Source: Capillidium heterosporum (taxonomy: Eukaryota > Entomophthoromycota > Entomophthoromycetes > Entomophthorales > Capillidiaceae). From it: DNA of 64,000 bases. The position numbers and the translations under genes were made by a program. The notes beneath the pieces were generated by a model that made no database searches, had not been told where the DNA came from, and was given only the letters and a program-made list of their open reading frames with translations. This document shows positions 1 to 11,275 of the stretch, in pieces (positions within the stretch are counted from its first letter, which is position 1; the number at the start of each line of letters is the position of its first letter). The stretch covers positions 2,418,001 through 2,482,000 of the forward strand of contig WBMQ01000001.1 in the NCBI GenBank assembly GCA_016630905.1, in the 5' to 3' direction.

Positions 1-613
1 AATGTGTTCAAGGTCAAGAAGGTGATAGTGCATCCTGAATGGAACATCAATACCTTGCATAATGATAGTAAGTATTTGCTAAGCTCATAAAATCAATTAC
101 TAATCTATTGTGTTAGTTGCCGTAGTCAAGCTGGATGTACCTGGCTCCATCCTGGACCCAATAAGAGGTTTAATACCTATCCCCGGCAGTACCAACTACA
201 AGAACTTTGGCAACATCAAGTTGGACGACGGCTCCAAATCCAATGCGGGAGGCGTCTACTACCGTGCTATAGGCTGGGGATCTTTGAACTTCCCCGCTAA
301 GCAGGTGTCCCCTAAGTTGAACGAGGTTTTATTCAAATCAACTGATCTACAAACTTGCAAGCGGGGTTGGCAAGGGTTGGACGTCGAAGTTACTAATCGA
401 CAGATCTGCTACGGTGAGTATGCCAAAGATACCTGTAAAGGCGATTCTGGGGGGCCCGTCATCTACATCGGTAAAGATAATGACAAGAACAATGAAGATA
501 TCACGTTAGTTGGCTTAGTTTCCTTCGCTGCAGGATGTGCTACTGGCGTTGTACCTTCAGTTGGTACTAGAGTCTCTTCGTACCTTAGCTTTATTATGAT
601 GAATTCGAGATAA
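1..613 (+). CDS. Trypsin-like serine protease (family S1), 3' part only
   Basis: Secreted endopeptidase of the chymotrypsin/trypsin fold; the gene starts before the window. Exons visible are 1..67 and 117..613, joined across a 49-nt GT-AG intron (68..116) with a TACTAAT branch site. The splice restores the motif HNDIAVVKLD, which carries the catalytic Asp. The serine motif GDSGGP lies near positions 441-458 and is preceded by a Cys; a late Cys (AAGCATG) matches the usual S1 disulfide framework. The catalytic His and signal peptide would be upstream. The reading stops at TAA 611-613. The spacing from Asp to Ser is normal for S1. It converges on the next gene with only 40 bp between stops. Family call is firm; exact substrate specificity cannot be read, although Asp before GDSGGP by six residues (KDTCKGDSGG) is the trypsin-type S1-pocket arrangement. 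Confidence 0.93.
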
Positions 614-653
614 TATTAGTAATAAAATTTAAGATAAAATAATATATGTAGCT

Positions 654-950
654 TTATTTGGAATGTTTAGTTTTGTGAGTGTCATTCTCTAAGATTTCTA
701 CCCCTTCGGCCTTGGCCAAATTGGAAAGTTTTTCCTTGTCGATTTTAGCATTGAGTATTGTTTCTTTACGTGGATGGAACTCGTTGTAGTTGTCGGGACT
801 TATAACATGGTCTTTCTTGTTAGGTAGGGTAAACAGCTTGTATCCGGTAAATATACCTATACCGGAGACTATAACTACTAGCGGGTAAACAGCTGGATCG
901 ACTTTCCAATGGAATAAAGATTTTGCTTTCCTTGCTGCGTTTCCGATCAT
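654..950 (-). CDS. Small MLRQ/B12D-like mitochondrial membrane protein
   Basis: A 98-residue single-exon protein. It begins with a short basic segment (ARKAKSLFHWKVDPAVYPL) followed by one membrane segment at about residues 22-40 (PLVVIVSGIGIFTGYKLF) and then a polar tail. This N-terminal pattern, a K/R-rich start, W-x-x-DP-x-x-YPL and a single helix, is that of the B12D/NADH-ubiquinone reductase MLRQ-subunit family (NDUFA4-like), small inner-membrane proteins linked to complex I/IV. The start is the first Met. The tail (about 55 residues) is longer than in many relatives. The gene ends 40 bp from the protease stop, so their 3' ends may overlap. Family membership is likely; the respiratory complex it joins is inference. 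Confidence 0.75.
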   Translation of the reverse strand: MIGNAARKAKSLFHWKVDPAVYPLVVIVSGIGIFTGYKLFTLPNKKDHVISPDNYNEFHPRKETILNAKIDKEKLSNLAKAEGVEILENDTHKTKHSK

Positions 951-2305
951 ACTGTTAAGGTTGGAAGTATAGAATTGAATGAAATTATTAATTTGAATTG
1001 CTAATACATTGTTTATATATCCATGATTTTAAACGTATGATTCAATTTTAAGTCTACAATGATTACTTTACTTTGATACTCTTGTATAAACAGTTTCGTT
1101 TTAGATTGTAATTCTTACAGTTCTATGAAAACCTACTGTGGTATACTCCTTCAATCCAAAAGTAGTTTCAAGTGATTTTGTGTGAATAATATTTACCTTA
1201 TAGCATAACTTGAAGCAATATATTGTATGGTAGACTTCAAATATGTAAAGGTTATATACGGCTTCACTTGCACTAAGGTCAATGTTTTCTTAAAGATATA
1301 TATTCAATTTTCAGGTTTAATTTTTTGAAACATTCACAATCATAAAATTTAATAGACTGATTATATCCAATAGCACAGAGTTAAACCAAATAGTACCTGA
1401 TTTCTATTTGCCAAATCTAAAGATTATTTTCTTAAGAATTGTTTCTGGCCAATTAGTTTCAATCCTCATTTATATATCCAATAATCTAGCATTAAAACTA
1501 AATATCCCACAACCCTATAATAATTTTATAGAGGCTACAAAAATGAGAATTTAATCCCGTACCAAAGTTAATATTATAAATACATGATGAGAAAAAAATA
1601 TATATATATGATAGGAAATGCCGTCTTAGTTAATAAATATTACCTACCGTGCGGACACTTATTCACACTCTGAGATATTTATAATATGAGTTATACAACT
1701 TAAATGTTTAAAATTCATATATCCAAAAATTCAATTATCTCGAAAACTGCATGAGTTTTTAATATAGTTACGATGCCCTTGCATATATATTTGACAAGCT
1801 CATCTAGGTTAGGCTGCTCTGTTCATGTAGATAAATTGCAATAATAGTAGCCAACTTTTATGTTTTGATGATTTAAGTTGGCTATTAAGCTGCAACTTTG
1901 ATAGTTAACGCTACCCTTAGCTAAAATATAATAATGCAACTCCATCTACAACTGGGATGCAAGATACATTTGGACCCAACAAGTTTAGCTGCAAACTCTA
2001 TTTATATCACTGAAACGTTGTAGCAATCTACTTCTATCACATAACCAAGTATCAAGTGAATCCAACTTATATTTTAAATCCCTAGACTCATTAACCAACT
2101 TTCTACAACTCCATCTACTCCCACCTCCCCAGCATCAAATGGAGTATTCGATTTGGTATAAGAGGTAATCCAACTTTATCAATTGAACTAGTTTCTATAA
2201 AACTTTTAGTTCAACTATCAATTTCATACCTAGCTACAGTAAAAGCAAAGCAATAGCTACCATCTGAGTCATGTTAAATCTATGATTTTATCACTAGCCC
2301 TCACT
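951..2305. other. Intergenic, AT-rich
   Basis: Very AT-rich sequence with stops in all frames and no RNA gene recognised. It holds the upstream region of the MLRQ-like gene. I see no transposon ends or long repeats. Confidence 0.6.
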
Positions 2306-2590
2306 TTAGTTTGATTGGGATATTTCAAATATTTTACAGATGAGAGCTGTAGAGAATACACCAACGCTACTATTATCGGAGTTGGCGACGAATGTAATAA
2401 GATGAAAGGTCTTATTAAGATTAATAGCGAATCCAAGTTGAAAGGGATGACTATCTAGAAGCATTCTCAGGAACTTAACGTCGATGTGGATGGCAAAGTT
2501 TTCTGTGACAACTTTATTCTCTTTTGCATGAGGTGGAGGCCAAGTACAGCTGTAGCGATTGTATCTGTGCAGAGTAACTTGAATGTCCAT
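2306..2590 (-). CDS. Hypothetical 94-aa protein (uncertain)
   Basis: An ATG-started open frame of 94 codons in a stretch clearly richer in G+C than its surroundings, which is the usual mark of coding sequence here. No signal peptide or domain is recognised; the centre alternates hydrophobic and polar residues (FQLGFAINLNKTFHLITFV) as in beta strands. It may be a real short gene, one exon of a longer gene, or a remnant. Upstream on its strand there is an AT-rich segment with TTTAAAT about 70 bp away. I do not recognise the family. Confidence 0.3.
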   Translation of the reverse strand: MDIQVTLHRYNRYSCTWPPPHAKENKVVTENFAIHIDVKFLRMLLDSHPFQLGFAINLNKTFHLITFVANSDNSSVGVFSTALICKIFEISQSN

Positions 2591-3211
2591 CTGACTTTTA
2601 ATAGTTGAGTTGTGTAGTCTGATCTAAAGAAATGGTTTCTAAAAGTGTGCAGCTATTTAAATCAATTTACAGAGTGGGCAGTTCTATTTTAGTAGTTATA
2701 CATATATACATTATAATAAAGTAACAGCCTTTAAACATTTACTTCAAAAACTACAACTCAATAGACTTTTGCTCGAAATGGTATAGTAAAGATAGGTACG
2801 GTTGTATCTTTATACTAGTAGTATTATACCTTTAAACTTGGTATTTGAGAGCTAAATATGGATTCAAAGCAAATATAGATAGATATGCATCGATAAGGAT
2901 ATGTTTTATCAATCCAATATTTTTGAACTTTGCTAACTTTATTTTAAGAGACTCATTGTTAGTTTTCCTTACCACGAAATCCATCTATCTTGTTTAACCT
3001 AATTGAAATGAAAAGATAAGGGAATTCAAATATAGCAATGTAGGCCTATTTAATGATACGAAAGCATCAGGATAAATATAGGGTACATTGCATAAACTTT
3101 TAGCACAAGTTATAAAAAACTAGATAAATCCATATATTTAGAAACCTGAGGTTAGGTTTTCATATAGTCCAACTTAGATCTTTGTAAACCAAAAAATAAA
3201 AACTTTCAAAT
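2591..3211. other. Intergenic, AT-rich
   Basis: Spacer between the hypothetical frame and the 3' end of eIF2B delta; no coding or RNA signal seen. Confidence 0.5.
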
Positions 3212-4567
3212 TTATTGTAGGTGCGGTCCATACTCCCTCAATACCACAGGTACAGAAGTACAGGGGATCATACCGACTTCACATATAACTACCGAGATGT
3301 ACATACTTGGTGTCAAATCATATTGCAAATTGAGAGCGAATAGGTTAGCCGTACTTTCAGATCCAATCAACTCGTTAGGGTTGCCCAGCTCGTTGGTGAC
3401 GATGGCATCCAATTGAACCTTCTCCGAGAACTTGTAAGTTTCACAGCATACGATGACTGGGAGCTTAGCTTCGTATCCAGCTAGTGCTACCAAGGCGGTA
3501 CCAGCTCTAGCTAGCATAGACCCGTTGGAGAACATAGTGTGGGCACCTAGCAGAACTTTGGTCACCTCACGGCTGACGTAACTGATGGCCGATAATTGGA
3601 TGTAAGTGCAGGTTAGACCAGCTGCTACCAATCGCTTGAGCATCTGCTTACCTGTTATAATATAAATAAAAAGTTGCATATATCTATAAGCTACCTTCAT
3701 GACGTGGTCCTGCATCGACGACGATGACTCTAAACTTGAGGTTCTGGTTATGGGCGTTCAATAGTACTTGACGTACGATCGATGAGTTGCCGTAGGTGAG
3801 GATAACATCGTTAGCATTGATCTTACTTAGGGCGGTAGTGGCAATAAGTTGGTCGGCAACCGTTATGTTCTGGTTGATAAAGGTGTCTATCGTCTGTAAC
3901 AACGATTGCTTGGCGGTATCGTCGTCTAAATCGGGATCCAAAGTCGAAATTTCGCGCTTCAAAAAGCGGATGGCGTGGCCCATCGTAGTAGCTAAGGGAC
4001 GCTTGCTGGCAGCCACTAGGTAGGTGATATAGGGGCTTAGGTGGGCATTCAACTGACGGCATAGGGTTGTGTTGGGTGGACTTACGTAGTCATAGATGAC
4101 GGTTTTGAAGGCGTTCAACATGGCTATGCAACGGGCGTTGGAACCACATATCGTGTAGTTTGCAAAAAGTCGCGCTAAATCTACTATAGCTTGGTGAATG
4201 TCCTTGGGGTTGACTTGGTTCTGTTTGAGTTGGAGATGAGAGAACATGTTGATGCCGTTGGATATCTCCACCTGCTTACTTGACTGACTTTTAGTTGGTG
4301 GCTGTTGTTTGGCAGCCTCAGGCTTAGGCTTCACTTCCTTGGCTGGTTTGTTGTCTTTGCTAGTACTGGTACCTGGCTTGTTAGCTTTCTGCGCTTCCTT
4401 TTCAGCCCGCTGCTTCTCCTTTAAAAATAGAAACAAAGTTAAAATTGAAATCTGGCTGAAATTACCTGTAAAGCTCTACGTTCGGCTTTGGTCATCTCCT
4501 TCAAGTTGGGCTTTTTGTCCCTGAGGTCGGTTGGTGAAGTTGCGTTTTTGGCTTTGGGAGATTCCAT
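3212..4567 (-). CDS. GCD2: Translation initiation factor eIF2B subunit delta
   Basis: Regulatory subunit of the eIF2B guanine-nucleotide exchange factor, which recharges eIF2 with GTP and senses phosphorylated eIF2 in the cytosol. Three exons on the minus strand: 4466..4567, 3695..4418 and 3212..3651, with introns of 47 and 43 nt; total 421 residues. The N-terminus is Lys/Ala/Pro-rich and low complexity, as in GCD2. The catalytic-like fold follows: a helical part (VDLARLFANYTICGSNARCIAML, about residues 85-110), then the Rossmann-type half with ILTYGNSSIVRQVL, FRVIVVDAGPRHEG, LLGAHTMFSNGSMLARAGTA and a C-terminal YDLTPSMYISVVICEVGMIPCTSVPVVLREY. The last motif identifies the eIF2B alpha/beta/delta family, and the long charged N-terminus with ILTYGNSS points to delta. 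It is shorter than yeast GCD2. VDAGPRHEG spans the second splice and is restored by it. The start ATG is at 4565-4567. Confidence 0.93.
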
Positions 4568-4633
4568 GCTTATTTCTATTTCACTTATGGAAGCTCGTTT
4601 AGTGGAGTAAACTGATCTAAAAAAATTTCTCAC

Positions 4634-6317
4634 TTGCCTAACTTTGTTGTGAAGCTTACCACCCTTTATACCCTTTACTGAGGTGTTAATTTCTGACTCA
4701 CTTAATATCCTTTCAATTTCTATTTGCTGTCAATGGTTTTTAGAATTTGGCACTTGCAGATTGACCATTACAAAAGTTACTAATGCTGTAAATAACCAAT
4801 TAAATGCCTACCATACTACAGCTATTTGTAAGAATCGAGTTGTACCTTCCGAAGATATTTGTATTTAGAAATACTTGAAATAGATCTATTGCCAGATTAA
4901 TCGCATTCCATATCTAAAATATTCATGGAAAATACTATACACTCTCCTCCTCAATCCCTGTAGCTTCTACTCATTCTTGAGTATGACCAAGAAGCTTTTA
5001 TTAGCACTATACTGACCTACTACTTATGATTGCTACCTACAGCATCGCGTTCACTACTGGTAAGACCTTGCGCTTCATATGTAGCAAGCCTTCCTAGCTT
5101 CCACTTTTCTAGTATGTTAGAGTTCAATGGCCTCATTGCTCTGCTTATTTACTTTATATTTAGAGTAAACTAAAAATTTATTGGTAATATCCTGTACACT
5201 CACAGCTGTAATAATCTGGGATAGGTAAATGGCCTTATCAGCCTGTTCAGAAGCTTTTAGAAAATGAATATCAAGAATGCATGACCCAAGTCTGTAAGGT
5301 ATGAAGCCTCCATCATTCAAATAGCCTTAAACTTAAAAATATGAGTTCTTAGCTCACCTTATCAACTTTTGCTTTTTTAGTATTTATTTAGGTAATTTAC
5401 GCATCTAATTGACAAGTTTAATCTTACTAGCATTGATGTTTTAATGCTACTTGAAGGATGAGGCCATCTATTCTTTTGCAATGCAAATGTTTAACAAATT
5501 CAGTTGATGTGTTTTAAAATTGAATCTGCTGAGATTGAGCTAAATGTTTACCAGTTTAGAAGTTTTGATGCTTTTCAGACACATTGGCCTTCAGATTCCA
5601 ACATCTAGGTATTATATTGCTCTATTCACATAATTTATATAATTTTCTACAACTGGATTTGTAAAAAATACCTTATACTTTCATACTATTATAATAAGCC
5701 AACTGCTATATTTTGAATGGTAAAGTCAGACATTTATTGAGTAATAACGAGAGGATAAATCTAATCCATTATATATAAACGTAGCAAATGCTACAGGGGG
5801 TCTATTCCTCTATATTATATAGAAACTTGGCCTTTGACTAAATCATATGCTGAACATTAGACTATTTTGAAATTTTCCATATGTAGCCTATATTTGTGCT
5901 GCTACCCAACAATGCGCTTTGGGTTACGTACTTTTATATTTCATATATCCTTTTTCCACACTTTAAATCATTACCTATCTATTCTCCAGCACTCTAATTT
6001 GCTGCTAGTTCACTTAATTTTACTTGGGATCGATTCTCCGTTATGAATATAATCTTTGCTCAACCTTGATTTCAGATCTCCCAGTCACTACCTTGCAGAT
6101 TAATTGGTCCTAACTTTGGCAGTAGACTACTACAACAAGGGCACGTATTCTCCTTTTTCTAGAAAGAACAAACTTACATGCCGTCAAATTAGGGCCTTCT
6201 CCTGAGCTACGATATATATATATCAAAGCTCTTGCATAGAAAGACAAGGCAGGCTGTTTTTCAAGCTTTTTTTGAGTTCTCTTGGATCATAGATTTAAGT
6301 TGGGTTGATTTGATTAA
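4634..6317. other. Intergenic, mostly without genes
   Basis: About 1.7 kb of AT-rich sequence upstream of eIF2B delta. A 67-codon minus frame at 5117..5320 is open but has no recognisable feature and ordinary spacer composition. No RNA gene seen. Confidence 0.5.
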
Positions 6318-6531
6318 ATGCTTAAGATTCCCAGCCGATAGTTTTGCAGGAACTGTGAGTTTAAAGTATTTTATTAATTATAAAACATTTCATCTATATT
6401 AGCCAGCCTGCAGCATGATTAAATATGACATGTCCCATGCCGAAGGACTCATCAATTTCGGCTGAACCTACTCGACTGGAAGTCCAAGCTAGTGGCCAGA
6501 CACTCGGCAAGATCGGCTAGCCAACAAATAA
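6318..6531 (+). pseudogene. Decayed small two-exon gene (copy A)
   Basis: A second copy lies at 24081..24294 on the other strand. Copy A has an ATG at 6318, a short exon, a well-preserved intron 6355..6402 (GTGAGT...ATATTAG) and a second exon ending at TAA 6529-6531. Read in the frame of its relative the second exon gives fragments such as SHAEGLINFG, TYSTGSPS and DRLANK separated by in-frame stops and one extra base. Both copies keep the intron, so this is not a retrocopy. I do not recognise the parent protein; a conserved core would read like ...SHAEEFTNF, RTHSTGSS and RLANK. The gene looks inactive by stops and frameshift. Confidence 0.6.
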
Positions 6532-7023
6532 TAAGCCCAAGTATATACTTTTCAATTAATCTGACTTTAATTTATAAAATATATAACTAATTTTTACCTA
6601 TTCAATCCTATCCAACCTTTTATAGTATATATTTGAAATTGTTAATGTATGGAATTCAAGTATAAATAATGGATTAGTATTTAAGACTGATGTAGATAGT
6701 GCTATACTTTAGCTCATCCAAGTGGATTTCCTCAAGGAAGAAAGATCAGCAAAGTATGAATGCTACCCTAGGTATTAGCGACCAGTCATAACTCAGCAGT
6801 AAGTAAAGTTGGATCGTATCGATTCGAACCAGCTTTACCTCCAAATTTCAATACGGTCTTAGTATTCAAGTGGAGCTATAAAATTACAGCAACTACTTAC
6901 CTATACTAACCGTTTTGGCTGAATAGCATAATCTACTTACGATGTCATCAAATATAGGTAAGATATCTATCCTAACTTCTCATAGTCTAGATACTTTTTG
7001 ACAAGCTGGAGCTCCTCCAATAG
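6532..7023. other. Intergenic, AT-rich
   Basis: No gene supported. A sequence resembling a tRNA B box (GGTTCGAATC on the minus strand near 6825) does not sit in a foldable tRNA. Confidence 0.5.
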
Positions 7024-7221
7024 ATGGCACCATCAGTTGTAGATCAGTTTTTCTTAAATGATGCTGCCTATTCAGACTTCACAATCATTTTTAACCTATC
7101 GACCAAGGCTCAAAGTTTTGATGTAAATTATGTGAATGAAAACGTAAACATTTCTGTACCCTTATCTAAATTTATGAGACCCTGCTGTGTCATATTTTGG
7201 AACCTGTTCCTTAGCTATTGA
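7024..7221 (+). other. Possible short coding fragment
   Basis: A 65-codon frame starting with ATG and richer in G+C than the spacer. The start (FLNDAAYSDFTIIFN) and VPLSKFM...VIFWNLF vaguely recall the first half of a BTB domain, but the match is weak and no continuation is found downstream. It could be a remnant of a lost gene. I would not treat it as a functional gene without transcript support. Confidence 0.2.
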
Positions 7222-9219
7222 TACCAAGTAATCCATAACCAAAAAATGAGCCTAGACTTTTGAATCACAAGAGCCGAGCGTAAAAGACCCCGAGAATCTT
7301 GAAACATTAGGAAAATAAAATTTTACTTGAATAGGCAGCAGCTTTCCGACGATACATTTTAACCAAATAAATAGCCAGCAACACGATAGTCTGACACAAT
7401 AAAAGCAATTTTTCTAAACGGAAAAGGCTTATAAAGGGCTGCATACTTAAATGGACTTTGTAGGCATCATTAAATAAGTTCACCCTACTGCAGACTTCAC
7501 TTGATATATCATTACCCACACTTACAAGTTGGAAATGTTAGTGAGATACATGCAAATACTATATAAATATAGTGCACCGACTTCACTACAAAATTTAAGT
7601 TCAAAACTATAGATTGCTATGTAGTTAATATTTTCCATCAGTAAATGGTATTTTGGTGGTAGCAGTAAAGGGGTATACTTACAAGATGCGTCGTTTAACA
7701 GAGATATCCTGATTACTATATGCAAATGGTTGGATGTAATAAGGAGTATAAACCAGTTTGTTCGGAAATTCGGGCAATGAAACTCCTATCGATTTATATA
7801 TATACGTATAGTTTCCTTCTAAAACGTTAAATTAATGTGTACTTAACTTGCTTACAAGCTTTTGTATATAAAATAGCCTTTGGCTATCATCAAAACAACG
7901 TTTTTCAGCCATTATATGCAAAAATTATAAATAAAGCATATATATTATCTTAAAGATATGTGGCAATTCCTTTCTGGCCAATATATTATAGCTATATATA
8001 TCAAATATTCGAATTCCTCGATAAGAACCTTTAGGGTTTTTGACAGCATATTTAGCTTGAGGACGTTCAAGGTTAAATTTCAAATATATCTGGCCTATAT
8101 TTTAAATTGGATTTATAAGCTAGAGCCCAATATATCCTATAAAATATATATATGTATGTATCTTAACTATAGTTCAAGGGCTTTTGGTTTATAAATACTT
8201 TATACAATACCTTCTTAGCTGATTTGCATTTAACATTCTTGAAAAATCTGCACCTTTGAAATTTTCCTAAGGGGTATTATCGAGTAACGCCATATCTCAA
8301 TTGAGAACTCCCGTCCAAAGCGTGGATGTATCTTCATTCAGAACCTTCAACGTGTTTAGTAATAAAATTTTTACCCAGTTATGATATACTTTTAGGATTA
8401 TTACTTCTAGACGATTTGGCCAGCTTAGATCTACACATCCATTCTGGACTTCAGCCGCTTACCTTCATAGATACAAACAATAAAGCGTTACAAATTTCCT
8501 AACGAAAGTCAATTAACTTTGATAGCAAACCTTTTATATTGAGATACCACCTCATTCAAGAAACTTTACAAATTGTAAATGTACAAACATATCCTGTGAT
8601 GTACTTCAATTAATGGTTCCATAGGCCTTTGTCATCATCTTGGAAATTTCCAAAGGGTGATCGATGCCAAGCCGATAAGTGTGTTCAGTTCTTAAACTGC
8701 AAATTTTCGCTGACAGATAAGTCCTTTGTATATAGTTTGTACCAAATATTCGTTTTTAACCAAACTTCAAAACATTACTAAATAGGCTGCAATTTTCCCA
8801 ATTGAAAAAAGCCATATCTATACGGTCCAAATCCGAGTATTAAATCCAGGATAAACAATACCCAGTCTTTATAGTTAATTGGTGGGATTAGATCTTTTAC
8901 TGATGTTACTTTATACGATAGTTCGGGATTGTGTAAAAAAGTATATAGTTTGCAATTTTGACATAATCAATCCTAGATTGAAAACTAAGAATAACTAATG
9001 TTGTTTACGCTGTAGCAAATAGATGAATGCCTTTTATTTCTATTTACTGTTTTTGGGAAGTAAACATGTATAGATAGTTACTATTTCCGTACACCAATTA
9101 CAGAAGCTAGTATAAATAACACTAGCTTTTACCTAGTCTTTATGTTTTAACTCAGATAGTCAAAAATATATGTAGGAAACTAAAGTCGTTCATTTAAATA
9201 AATAAGAAACAAAGTCATA
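7222..9219. other. Intergenic with weak coding-like remnants near 8290-8640
   Basis: Mostly AT-rich spacer. Between about 8300 and 8640 on the plus strand several short frames look coding-like in succession (for example VDVSSFRTFNVFSNKIF, then DDLASLDLHIHSGLQPLTF, then FILRYHLIQETLQIVNV), separated by frame changes and stops. This could be a decayed leucine-rich-repeat-type gene, but I cannot assign it. The last 150 bp form the upstream region of the 9220 gene with a TTTAAATAAAT element. Confidence 0.35.
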
Positions 9220-10632
9220 ATGGAGCCCACTACAATAACGTTGAACCCCCGCAAAGCCACCAAAGACAAACGATTTGCTAGTCTTACCCAAGTACTCTAC
9301 ATACCAAACTCCAAAAAATCAAAACGGTCGAAAATATCCTTCAAAGCGATTAAAGTCAGTAGGTGCAACGAAGAAGACACTAAAATTGAACCCGAGCAAA
9401 CGAAACCAACATCATCAAAAGAACCTTCGCCATCACCTGAAAGTGCCTCATTGGGGAAGGTACCCTCCTGTTTAATTAATTGGAAGCTCGACCAGAAGAC
9501 GAATGAAGTTCGGGCTTACTTTGAACGTACCGCAACCCTTTTGGAAATCGAGCCTAGACATGCCTACCTTTTGGAGCTAGCCTTTGATGCGTACTTCCTC
9601 TACATAAACCTAAAGCACCCAACCATGATCAGGAAAAGTTTCTTTGTTGGTGAGCGGTCGGAAATTTTGATAGGCAGTATATGCTTGATTGGGTTTCTAT
9701 ACCTGTTGAATTCTCAGTTGCAGAAAGACAATGTATTGTTGGAGTTTAATCGTACGCTTCAAGGTGATTTAACTTGTATCTCGTTGATAGATGCATTAGA
9801 CTCAGCTTTGGAGAAGTGGTTGGTAACTAAACCTACGTTCCCGAATAATGATTCCCAGCAATGCTTTCGATTACTCTTTCACATCTCAAAAATAGGTTCC
9901 TTAGAATGTACTGATAGTTATATAATCCCCTGTAAAAGCGAGCTGGGCTCCAATTTGAAACTAACGAAGCACTTGGAGATGCTGGAATGCCTGTATAAGC
10001 AGTCTATTCTTACCTTTTCTATGAACGACCAAGATGTTTCCACGCTTTTGGATTGTGATGGAGATGCCAATGAAGTTGTCTGTAGTTTAGATATGGTACA
10101 GCACTTGGAGCGAAGGATGCTGCTGTTAGATTACTTTATCACCTTTAACGACTTTGAATTCTTAAGCAGCTACTACATGAGGGATAGAAAAGGTCCCTTT
10201 AGTAAGTGGTATACATCCATCCAATCTAAAGCTTATACATTCCCATTGAACTATTTAGGGTCCAACAGCCAACTAAGGGCAGCTTTAAGTACTATAATCG
10301 ACTACATCACGATGCTTTCCTTCAGCTACCTGTACAAGCAATCGGAAATTTTGAACTCCATCTATCTCGGCAACTTGAACTCAAACCCAGACCCTTGGAG
10401 TAATACTTTGGCTGTAAAGTCAAAAGCCATAACGGAAATACATATCAACATGTTGAAAGACATTGTCGGAAGGTATTTTAATAGGTTTAGCTCCGAGAAG
10501 GGTAATTTGTACGTTACCTACCATACCACCAACTATCTCCTGCTGACTATGGCTATTCACTTCACATACCTTGCCATCCAACGTTCGCAACAACCTTCTC
10601 ATATAGACATGCGCCTCAAAAATACTGTATAA
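9220..10632 (+). CDS. Hypothetical 470-aa protein, helical, possible fungal regulator-type domain
   Basis: A single-exon gene with ATG at 9220 and codon composition clearly coding. Residues 1-80 are basic and then Pro/Ser/Glu-rich (KKSKRSK at about 31-37, SSKEPSPSPESAS at about 67-79), as in a disordered nuclear protein. From about residue 88 it is mainly alpha-helical with hydrophobic segments (LLELAFDAYFLYINL, ILIGSICLIGFLYLL) and, near residue 300, ERRMLLLDYFITFNDFEFLSSYY. That layout recalls the middle homology region of fungal zinc-cluster regulators, but there is no Zn2Cys6 finger and I cannot confirm the match. A basic patch could be a nuclear localisation signal. No neighbour suggests a pathway. 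A polyadenylation-type AATAAA lies about 60 bp after the stop. Confidence 0.75.
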   Translation: MEPTTITLNPRKATKDKRFASLTQVLYIPNSKKSKRSKISFKAIKVSRCNEEDTKIEPEQTKPTSSKEPSPSPESASLGKVPSCLINWKLDQKTNEVRAYFERTATLLEIEPRHAYLLELAFDAYFLYINLKHPTMIRKSFFVGERSEILIGSICLIGFLYLLNSQLQKDNVLLEFNRTLQGDLTCISLIDALDSALEKWLVTKPTFPNNDSQQCFRLLFHISKIGSLECTDSYIIPCKSELGSNLKLTKHLEMLECLYKQSILTFSMNDQDVSTLLDCDGDANEVVCSLDMVQHLERRMLLLDYFITFNDFEFLSSYYMRDRKGPFSKWYTSIQSKAYTFPLNYLGSNSQLRAALSTIIDYITMLSFSYLYKQSEILNSIYLGNLNSNPDPWSNTLAVKSKAITEIHINMLKDIVGRYFNRFSSEKGNLYVTYHTTNYLLLTMAIHFTYLAIQRSQQPSHIDMRLKNTV

Positions 10633-11041
10633 ACTACACTTATTAATTTGCAACCTTTCTTTTCAAGCTAAACATTCTGTCTATATTTAAATAAAGGTAT
10701 ACAGTATTTGTAAAATCACCGTATTCATTTCATATTGGTTGTTTTGCTTTATACAGCCCTACCAACAGAGTTGAATGTAGAATGACCCAAAACCTTGTAG
10801 TATATTTCATTATGGGACTTCTTTATTAAAAAACTCTTACGCTATATAAAGAATGGATACTTCATCTATTGGTATATGACTACCTTTCTTACGTCAGTTG
10901 TAAAATACCTTTGAGAAAATGAAAATTACCATGTATACACTAATATAAGTGTAAAGCCTAGCATAAATATAGGTACGTATATCAATTATAAATTTACTTC
11001 AAATGATTTACAGTCGATATAAATTGTGAATGTTACGATTA
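10633..11041. other. Intergenic
   Basis: AT-rich 3' flank of the 470-aa gene; nothing else recognised. Confidence 0.5.
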
Positions 11042-11275
11042 AGCGAACAAGTTGTTGCTGACTGATTTGAAGCAGTTGGAATTAATGCTGTCGCAGAGCA
11101 TAGCCGTTTGAGTATTATGGTTTTAGTTGACATTGTAGCAGCCGTTTTCGGCTATGATTGGGCCATAATTCCATCCACCGCATCTGTAACTATCGAGACC
11201 ACAATACCTGTGTTCGCTATAACCAATCTATCTACGTTTCAGATGGTTGAGGGCTAGGCTTGGATAGAGTTAAAG
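11042..11275 (-). pseudogene. Decayed copy of the eight-cysteine secreted peptide gene
   Basis: This stretch aligns on the minus strand with the intact peptide gene at 41571..41867, from the C-terminal codons back to the region before the first Cys. Matching landmarks are the segment encoding FESANND, the NCC region (TAGCAGCCGTTTTCGGCTATGATTGG, given as plus-strand bases in two parts 11135-11160) and the GLG/SNHLK region. It contains indels and lacks a start and an open frame. In the best-aligned 51 bases, 14 differ and all are transitions. The gene is inactive. Confidence 0.7.

Noticed and set aside
6318-6531. Idea that this repeat pair is a transposon or small RNA gene
   Set aside because: No terminal inverted repeats or target duplications; the shared intron and open second exon in copy B point to a decayed protein gene.
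6805-6845. B-box-like GGTTCGAATC on the minus strand, a possible tRNA
   Set aside because: The bases around it cannot form a T stem or an acceptor stem, and there is no A box at the right distance.
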